The notes below the pieces were generated by a model that was not told where the DNA came from, did not search any database, and saw only the letters and a program-made list of their open reading frames with translations. A stretch of DNA of 64,000 bases from Jaltomata sinuosa (Eukaryota > Streptophyta > Magnoliopsida > Solanales > Solanaceae). The translations under genes were made by a program, and so were the position numbers. Below are positions 57,575-64,000 of this stretch, piece by piece (positions within the stretch are counted from its first letter, which is position 1; each line of letters opens with the position of its first letter). The stretch is taken from positions 1 to 64,000 of the forward strand of contig QJPP01001937.1 in assembly GCA_003996215.1 (NCBI GenBank). The letters run 5' to 3'.

Positions 57575-57880
57575 GCGTCCTTTTTTGTGTAGTCCATACC
57601 TGTGGTTTTGTTTTGAGAATTTCATCCTTCTCGGATGCTCTTGACTACACCTCAAAACAAAATTGTTAGTAGTAACATAATTCCATTTGGAGAGGCAGTT
57701 TCTTTGTCATACCTCATCCTGGGATTACGTTCGAATATCGTGTCATGACATCCTTTTGACGTATTTCATACCTGTCATTCTGGTTTGAGATTTTCATCCT
57801 CTTGTATGTTCTCGGCAATACGTTGAAACAAAATTGTTAGTCGTAAAGTAATTTGATGGAGAAAGATAGTTTTGTACCTC
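57575..57880. repeat. Two-copy ~170-bp repeat in the Tat 3' region
   Basis: Copies begin near 57590 and 57764 with the block TTCATACCTGTxxTTCTGGTTT (variants) and continue with TTTTCATCCTxxT, AAACAAAATTGTTAGT and a GTAxxxTAATTxxATxxGGA segment. The copies are imperfect. Confidence 0.75.
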
Positions 57881-57954
57881 ATTTTTCCCATTTGTCGCTT
57901 TGAAGCAGATGTCGTCCTTTCCTATCTTTGTCTTAGGAAATAGCGACTTTCATG

Positions 57955-58145
57955 ATGAGAATGTGATAGCCTTTATAGCTATCGGATAGGATTGCCTTTG
58001 TGGCAGTTTTTGAGTATGATGACCTTCGTGGCCATTTGACGTGACGGTCCTTCATAGTTGTTGTGATGTAACGGTCTTCGTGACCATTTATGGCATTCTC
58101 TTGAACGTGATAACCTTCGTGGTTATTGACAGTAGTCCTTGCAGA
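57955..58145. repeat. ~35-bp tandem repeats in the Tat 3' region
   Basis: Five or six degenerate units with the core GTGATxxCCTTxxTxGxTAT or GACCTTCGTGGCCATTTG, for example at 57966, 58016, 58048, 58077 and 58118. Confidence 0.75.
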
Positions 58146-58189
58146 TGCTTTTGGGATAAGTCTTGTGCATCATTCATATCGATGTGACT

Positions 58190-58770
58190 AACAGATATTC
58201 CTTGAATTATCAGACTTTGGGTAATCTAGCACATCATCCGACTTTGAGTAGAGGCGGCTTACAAATGCCTTTCACTCGTCAACTTTGAGTAATCTTGCAC
58301 ATCATTCGACTTTGGATAGAGGCAGCTTACAGATGTCCTGCGAATTTCCAGTCTTTGGGTAATCCTACACTTTTGTCCAATCTGGTATGTAACGCGACTT
58401 ACATATTTCCCTTGAATTGCTAGCCTTTGAGTAGTCCTGCACAATATCAATGTGGATATGTTGTGGCTTATAGATAACCCTTGGACTGTCAAATTTTGGT
58501 AGTTTTGCACTTTATCCAATTGTGGATATTATCGCGACTTACGTATTACCCTTAAACTTTTAATCTTCAGGTGATCTTGCACACTATCAAGTTTTAGATA
58601 TCACTGCGTCTTACAGATAACTCTTAGTCTTTCAAGTTTCGGGAAATCTTGCACACTATCCAGTTTCAGATATCGCTGTGACTTACAGACGACCTTTGGC
58701 CTTCCAATTTTGGGAAAATCCAGTTCATCGTCCAATTAGGATGGCGTCTTATAGACATCCCTCGGACTAT
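58190..58770. repeat. ~71-bp tandem array, 8 copies
   Basis: Units start near 58205, 58277, 58345, 58414, 58485, 58556, 58628 and 58701 (spacing 68-73 bp). The core reads xxTTTGGGTAATCxTGCACA, then ATCxxxTTTxGATAxxxxxG and CTTACAGATxxCCCTTxxAC. The regular period with heavy divergence indicates an old minisatellite inside the element. Confidence 0.85.
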
Positions 58771-58889
58771 ATGCTTTCGACCACAATGACAAGCGATATT
58801 CAATCATCGGGGTGACAAGGTCTTTGCCACACGATCAAAAATAGCTGCATCTTTTGGCGATTGATGCTTTTGTATGTATAAGCATACTT

Positions 58890-59365
58890 CAGAGCGAGAC
58901 TTCGTTGTCTCTAATAAAGGTGTATAAATATCCTCGACATCAGACTCCGCCGTCTTACATAATATCGGTATGAATATGCTGGATGCCAGACTTGGCATAA
59001 TAAGGAAGCAAATACATCCTCAACGTCAGACTCTTTCATCTCACGCGATATCGGATATAAAATGCTGAATGCCAGATTTGGCATAATAAGAAAGCAAATA
59101 TACCCTCAACATCATACTCTTCCATCTTACAAGATATCGGATATAAATATGCTAGATGCCAGACTTGGCATAATAATAAGGAAGCAAATCCATCCTCAAT
59201 GTCATACTCCTCCATCTCATGCAATATCGAATATAAATATGCTGGATGCCAGACTTGGCATAATAAAGGATGCATAAATATCTGCTGTATAAATATTACA
59301 AATGAAAATATACTCAACGTTAGACTCTGTCGTCTCACGCGATCTTGGATATAGATATGCTCTTG
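58890..59365. repeat. ~87-bp tandem array, about 5 copies
   Basis: The block CTGGATGCCAGACTTGGCAT recurs at 58978, 59063, 59151 and 59240 (spacing 85-89 bp), with AGCAAATAxATCCTCAACxTC and ATCTCACGCGATATCGGATA between copies. A partial unit opens at about 58890 and another closes at about 59365. This array is better conserved than the 71-bp array. Confidence 0.9.
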
Positions 59366-59487
59366 GGTCGATCCCGCTCATCCAGTGTGACTCAAGGATG
59401 CCTCTAAATGTCATCCTCTTTGAAACCGGCCGGTAGAGGGACATAATACTAGCAGCAAATGTATCTGCAGTATTTAATGATGATGAT

Positions 59488-59610
59488 GGTCTTCTTGACA
59501 TGGTCCTCTCGACATGCAAATATGATATGGTCCTCTTGACATGGTCCTCTCGACATGCAGATATGACATGGACCTTTTGGCATAGTCCTCTCGACATGCA
59601 AATATGATAA
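59488..59610. repeat. ~45-bp tandem repeat, 3 copies
   Basis: The unit TGGTCCTCTCGACATGCAAA with TATGATATGGTCCTCTTGAC is repeated near 59500, 59542 and 59586, with minor changes (TGGCATAGTCC in the last). Confidence 0.88.
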
Positions 59611-59639
59611 TGATGTAGATGATCATGTAATGGCATGCG

Positions 59640-61190
59640 TAGCAGTTGCAGAAAACATCACCTTTGATTTTTATGTTGTCTTGTTGACTCCTTTGTGTGT
59701 ACCTACGCTCAAGGCAAATAGTTAGTAGACACAGCGTCGCTTTTACTAGCGACCTCAGTCAAAATTTGAAATTTTTTTAAGACAACATTCGTGAAGCTAA
59801 TCAAATCAACTTTTGTTTCAAATATGAATGAAGTGGTCGTGTCAATTTCTGGGGACAGCCACAAGTACCATTTTCGAACATCTTCTGTTCGTGGTAATTA
59901 TTGGCTTGTTGGGGACTGACGGAGAACGTCGTCGATCTCTCATTTGATGTCCTAATTTTGAAGTTGTCCCAAAATGTCCTGATCTGCTTAGGAATTCGAG
60001 GATGCTGTCAATCATTTTTTATTTAGTAGCTCTTGCGAACTACAAGAAGATTTGCCCATTCCAGGGACTTTTGCCTCTTTGGCTCCTTCCCACCGTTTTA
60101 GCTTTTAATGCCAAATTTAGGGTATATGGTCTTGTTGCGTTTCTTTGAACGCATTGGATAACGAAGGGTTTTCACCAATTTCTAACATACTTTTTAGGAC
60201 AACCTGCATCCACAGAAAAATTGTTAGTTTTTGGTGAAACTGATTTGTGTTGACCTACTTCGATCTTCTGCTCCTTGCTTTGTCTTTTCTGGGTGCTTTC
60301 CCCTCTCGAGTGCTCGTCGTCCTCGACTCCCCGAGTCATGATATACATAAAACAGAGTCAATTTATAAAGGAGTAACACTAATATGTTTGTAAGGGTCTT
60401 TCAAACAAGTTTTTTTTTTTTGGAAAACAAAGGTTTTGAAAAAGGATAGTTTGAAAAGGTCCCTGCCCGTCATGTCATGTGCTAGCTCAATGAATGTCCT
60501 TTACTTGAGGCCTTGACATTTTTGACATACTTCTGGAAGCCTCTGGAGATCCTTTGTCATCCTAGCTGGGGAGTTCAAAAATGTTATTCCGAGAAATTTG
60601 TCACAACTGGGGATCCATCCACCTCGGACTGGGGATTTTAAAGTAGACTCTGATCCCTCGGTGTTGGGAACTCTTCGGAGTTTAATTATGAACTCTTGAA
60701 TGAATCCTGGTGGAAATTTTGAGGTCTTCCTCAAAATTTTTGCCCTAGTTAAAGGTTTTGGGATGAATCTAGTCCCATTGGTGAGAGATTTGACACTCTG
60801 TGGGGATTACGAGATTCTTTCTCGATATTTTTTTTGGTTGCTCTTTGGTATATTCTGTATTCTGACTTGTTTGGAGGATGATCTTCACCTTCTAAATTTT
60901 TGAGATTCCTTTCTCGAAAATTCTGCCCGAGTTTCCATTTTCTGGGTGATATGACCGAGTTGTTATGGCGCCTACGTATCCGTTGAGGCAGGAATCAGGT
61001 CAAACATAGTTTCCACACTTATAGTGGGAGAATGTTGGAAATAATTAAAAGAATGACCGAAGCCGACAAAGGCTGCCTACATATCTCATTCTTGAGAATT
61101 CAGGTCAGACGTAGTTCGTACTAAGAGCTAAGGGATATTTAAGCTATTACAAAGCATAGAAACGATTACAATTAAGAAGTGTGATTACAG
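59640..61190. other. Tat 3' region between pol and the arrays
   Basis: 1.5 kb without a recognised ORF. Two copies of the motif CxCCTACxTATCxxxTTGAxx with CAGGTCAxAxxTAGTT lie at about 60965-61015 and 61068-61112. Short frames here (77 codons at 60501-60734, for example) have no known motif. Confidence 0.55.
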
Positions 61191-61199
61191 GGAAAGAAG

Positions 61200-61665
61200 A
61201 TTAAAGAACTACTATCCTCAGGCATAGTATCTCTTCACAGCATCAGAATTGATCAGTTTAGTCCACACTTGACCGTCCATGTTGGATAGAATCAGAGCTC
61301 CTCCGAATAACACCTTTGGATAACATACGGGCCTTGCCATTTAGGCACAAATTTTTCTTTGTCTCGTGGGAGGGAAGGATTAACTGTCCATTCCTTGAAT
61401 TGAATTCTCGATTGACCAGTAAGTTTTGGGAGATGATGTTTATGCTCACTCTTGTCCTATTATTGTAGGACCCATCAAAGATGTCGATGTATGGCTTGAG
61501 CAGACTGATAAGTTTATTCTTTTGTGCTTCAGTCAAGTGGACACTGATTCTGGTTTCTTTGACCTTTTTGTCATCCCCTAGATTGACTGTCTCGATTTCC
61601 TCTAGGTTGGGCTTTTCTCGGTTTTCAAAATTTTTTAGTTCTTCTGTCAATTGTTCAGGAACCAT
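61200..61665 (-). pseudogene. Tat pol remnant: RT head fused to integrase tail
   Basis: In sense the frame starts MVPEQLTEELKNFENREKP and runs through TEAQKNKLISLLKPYIDIF, the lead-in to RT in Tat polyproteins. About residue 70 it changes abruptly to REFNSRNGQLILPSHETKKN, which resembles the end of integrase (the EGxLVLKKILP region). The remainder, in a shifted frame, reads KWQGPYVIQ and INSDAVKRYYA, the usual C-terminus of these polyproteins. RT catalytic core, RNase H and integrase catalytic core are gone, so an internal deletion of roughly 3 kb or more is inferred. Confidence 0.8.
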
Positions 61666-62238
61666 GGTTTCTTCATCATATTCCTCAAATCATCTTCATC
61701 TAGCTCAATTTGTTCGTTAAGCTCTTGACATGACATGACAGTGGCAAGTTTTAACTTATTATTAATGAAACCAAAACAAAGCAGGTTAGATAATAACAAG
61801 TAAACATAAATAATTTTGAACAGTAAATGTTTTCAAAATAAGGAGGCTTTCATTGAAATTCTAAAAATATTTACAAACTATGGCTACAACCTGCATGAAT
61901 GCAGGTTCATGCCTTTTGGAAAGCAGTAAATAGTACGAGAAATATTAAAACAGAAAGGGTGGGTCGCGGAGCCTCATCCGGACCATCACCAATTTTTCAT
62001 AAAATAGAGTCTTTGTCTACCAAGCCGAGGGAAGAGTCACGAGGGGAGTCGCGACCTAGTTATCTAGCTTTTCACTAGTCTTGGCATCCCTAATCATGGC
62101 TACCTCGGGGATCTCTTCTGTTGTAGCATCGCATTTCTCGAACAGATCTCCTATTCCATCCTCTAACTCGTCACTTGGGGGACCGATACACATCGGGAAT
62201 GACTGATATAAGTGAGGAAGTGGCTTAGGCAGTCCTGA

Positions 62239-62421
62239 CTACTTCTTCTCTTCAACTCTCGCCTTGTCGTCTCGGGCCCCATACCCTAGTCCATGCCTGG
62301 TCAATTGTCCAGGAATGCTTAAGGGCTCTGTCATACCGTCAGAATTCTCTCCCAACCCAGAACCTGGCTCGTACCCACTCCTTAGCATCGTGATTGAGAG
62401 CATTTTATAGATTGGTGGCAT
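62239..62421 (-). pseudogene. G-patch domain ORF of the Tat element
   Basis: 60 codons with SGYEPGSGLGENSDG and TRHGLGYGA, matching the G-patch pattern (GYxxGxGLG, then GLGY). In several Tat/Ogre elements a G-patch lies just after the protease. G-patch modules bind RNA or activate RNA helicases in other proteins; its role in the retroelement is not established. It is in a different frame from the preceding gag-protease, which ends at 62427, so a shift occurred. Confidence 0.8.
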
Positions 62422-62426
62422 GGGAT

Positions 62427-63990
62427 TTAAGGAGCAAGTTCCTCTCTAATAGAATTGACGATCTCAACTGTGTAGAAATTGCTTCCCCTCAAGACTTCTT
62501 CGATCCTAGGTACATAACCATTAGGACGACTCAAGTGACTTCCTTCTCCGTGGATCACCACCTCATGTTCTTCCCAAATGAACTTTAACATCTGGTGCAA
62601 AGTTGATGGCACAGCTCTGGATCTGTGGATCCATGGCCTTCCCAAGAGCAAATTATAACTGGTGGCGATATCCATGACTTGGAACTCAGTACAGAATTCA
62701 GCGGGTCTCATTTTGATGTACAAGATAACCTCTATGATAATGTCCCTCTGACCCCTATCGAAGGCTTTCACGTTCATCCTTATCTGGCGAACCTTTCCCG
62801 GATCATAGTCTAACTGGGTGAGTGTGGATAACGGGCAAATATTCAGACCCGAAACATCGTCAATCAACACTTCATTTATAATCTTCTCTTGATATTTGAC
62901 AGTGATGTGCAAGGCCTTGTTGCGCATTAATCCTTCAAAGGGTAGTTCAGCAATACCCAAAGTAGTTATAGCTTTTTCCAGCATTTCATTCTTTTTAGGG
63001 CTAATCGGCACTACTGACTTGCTCACAACCCATTCTTCATCAACCTCTATCATGTTAATAGTGGCTCCTCCGTGATTTGGGAGCGGGTTGTTATTAACAT
63101 TTGGCGGTGTTGTTGGCAATGTGATCACTCTTTGATCAATCAAATCCTGAATCTTATGTCGCAGGTTAATACAATCTTTGGTATTGTGTCCGACACCTCC
63201 AGAGTGGTAAGCACAATGCTGATCTGCTTTAAAGAAATAAGAATTGGTGTTGCCTGGTTTGTGCGGAATGGTCTGAATAAATCCAATGACTTTCAATCTC
63301 TCATACAACTGGGTTCTAGTTTCGGCTAGTTGGGTAAATGTTCGAGGAACTTTCTTTTCCAAATTTGGACGAGGGAGATTTGCATTAGCGGGAGGGGGAA
63401 CCTGGCAATTATTTTGGTTCTCGGGAGCCTTTTGATACACTTGGAATTTTTGGGGAGGAACTTGGTAAATGGGTTGCGTATTTGGTGGTGGAGCTTGGTA
63501 AATGGGATGCAAGTTTGGTTGTGGAGCTTGGTAAATAGGCTGAGTATAGAAAACGGATTGAGGATTTTGTGGAGTTGGGGGAGGGGTTATTGGAACAAGT
63601 GACTTTTTATAGTTGGCTCCGTAGAGTTTACGCGATCTCGGGCTAGGACTGGAGGATACTGAAGACACCTCTTCCCTATTCTTCTTGGGAAATCCTTCCG
63701 ATCCTGAGGATGTTGAGGCCTTAGTAATATTTCCACTACGAAGACCTTCTTCAATAATTTCACCAATCTTAACTAGGTCGGCAAATTTTGCTTTAACTGC
63801 CGATATTATTTTGTCGTAGAACTCCGACTCTTGAGAGCGCATAAACACCACGCTTATTTCTTCTTCGGTCATAGGAGGCCGAACTCTTGCCGCCTTCTTT
63901 CTCCACCGATAAGCGTAATCTCGAAAGTCCTCATTTGACTTTTGCCTGATGCGTCCTAGAGAGTATCAATCTGGGATGACTTCTACATTG
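62427..63990 (-). CDS. Tat/Ogre Gag-protease ORF (5' end outside the window)
   Basis: This open frame of 481 codons from the Met at 63872 extends upstream without a stop to at least 63960 (FRDYAYRWRKKAARVRPP), so the real start lies outside. It has the end of the Gag domain (about 1-50), a Ser-rich segment, and a Pro/Gln-rich region with repeats of the form PxxxxPIYQAPPPN (about 100-150). A zinc-knuckle-like HCAYHSGGVGHNTKDC follows at about 220-235. The protease has LIDDVSGLNICPLSTL (about 340), where relatives have a DGGSG or DNGSA core, so the active site may be damaged. It ends with YNLLLGRPWIHRSRAVPSTL, typical of Tat/Ogre. It is the longest intact retroelement frame in the window. Confidence 0.85.
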
Positions 63991-64000
63991 TATGCAAATC

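Larger units (their letters stand above)
53115..64000 (-). mobile_element. Tat/Ogre-type Ty3/gypsy element, large pol deletion
   Basis: The minus-strand order is gag-protease (from beyond 64000 to 62427), a G-patch ORF, an RT head fused to an integrase tail, a 4.4 kb 3' region full of tandem repeats, a PPT, and a 3.7 kb 3' LTR. Long LTRs, a repeat-rich region between pol and 3' LTR, and the gag-protease signature (GRPWIHRSRAVPSTLHQ) are characteristic of the Tat/Ogre group. The 5' LTR lies outside the window. Without RT, RNase H and the integrase core it can only have moved with help from other copies, if at all. Confidence 0.88.

Noticed and set aside
59036..59338. 100-codon minus-strand frame with repeated LCQVWHxAYLYxI segments
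   Set aside because: The repeats in the peptide follow the 87-bp DNA array; there is no sign that protein sequence is conserved over DNA.
58190..59610. CRISPR-like array
   Set aside because: Units are directly adjacent and degenerate, without distinct spacers, in a plant retrotransposon. They are minisatellites.

Overview
The window is plant nuclear DNA dominated by transposable elements, almost certainly from a Solanaceae genome. The evidence is the repeat content: chromodomain-type Ty3/gypsy elements primed by initiator Met-tRNA, a Tat/Ogre-type gypsy element carrying a G-patch ORF, a Ty1/copia element, a MuDR-like (MULE) transposase, L1-type LINE debris, and a remnant resembling the tobacco TS SINE with its TTG tail. 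I see no bacterial, organellar or viral gene organisation, and no rRNA, tRNA or CRISPR array. One host gene looks intact: an NHL (NDR1/HIN1-like, LEA_2 family) membrane protein at 12897-13835 on the + strand.

Layout. 1-2464 (+): truncated gypsy B (gag end, protease, RT, RNase H), followed by LTR-like debris to 4628. 4629-12401 (-): a complete-length but dead copia element with both LTRs, PBS and PPT. 12897-13835 (+): the NHL gene, whose start codon is only about 0.5 kb from the copia LTR. 14241-15083: an 0.84 kb repeat found again at 30897-31743. 15743-18006 (+): a decayed MULE transposase, then a small ORF with its own TATA box (18398-18766) and a long foldback hairpin (19200-19565). 19604-30317 (+): gypsy A, with a truncated 5' LTR and with its pol split by a 2.5 kb solo LTR of the D family (22904-25426, minus). 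30318-34450: scrambled L1 LINE pieces interrupted by the 0.84 kb repeat and by a minus-strand C-family LTR fragment. 35996-44297 (+): gypsy C, with full 5' LTR, gag, pol and a truncated 3' LTR. 44298-53114 (-): gypsy D, joined head-to-head to C. 53115-64000 (-): a Tat/Ogre-type element with a 3.7 kb LTR, a repeat-rich 3' region of about 4.4 kb, a pol gene with its RT-to-integrase core deleted, and a long gag-protease ORF running off the window.

How the parts relate. The layout is a nest. The Tat LTR (53115-56803, TGTTT...AAACA) interrupts the D-family LTR, and D in turn abuts the broken 3' LTR of C. A D-family solo LTR sits inside A. None of the retroelement polyproteins is open throughout. 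Most in-frame stops look like CAG/CAA/CGA to TAG/TAA/TGA or TGG to TAG/TGA changes, the pattern expected when methylated cytosines in silenced elements deaminate. Domain calls come from reading motifs in the translated sequence. Percent identities were judged by eye and not computed.
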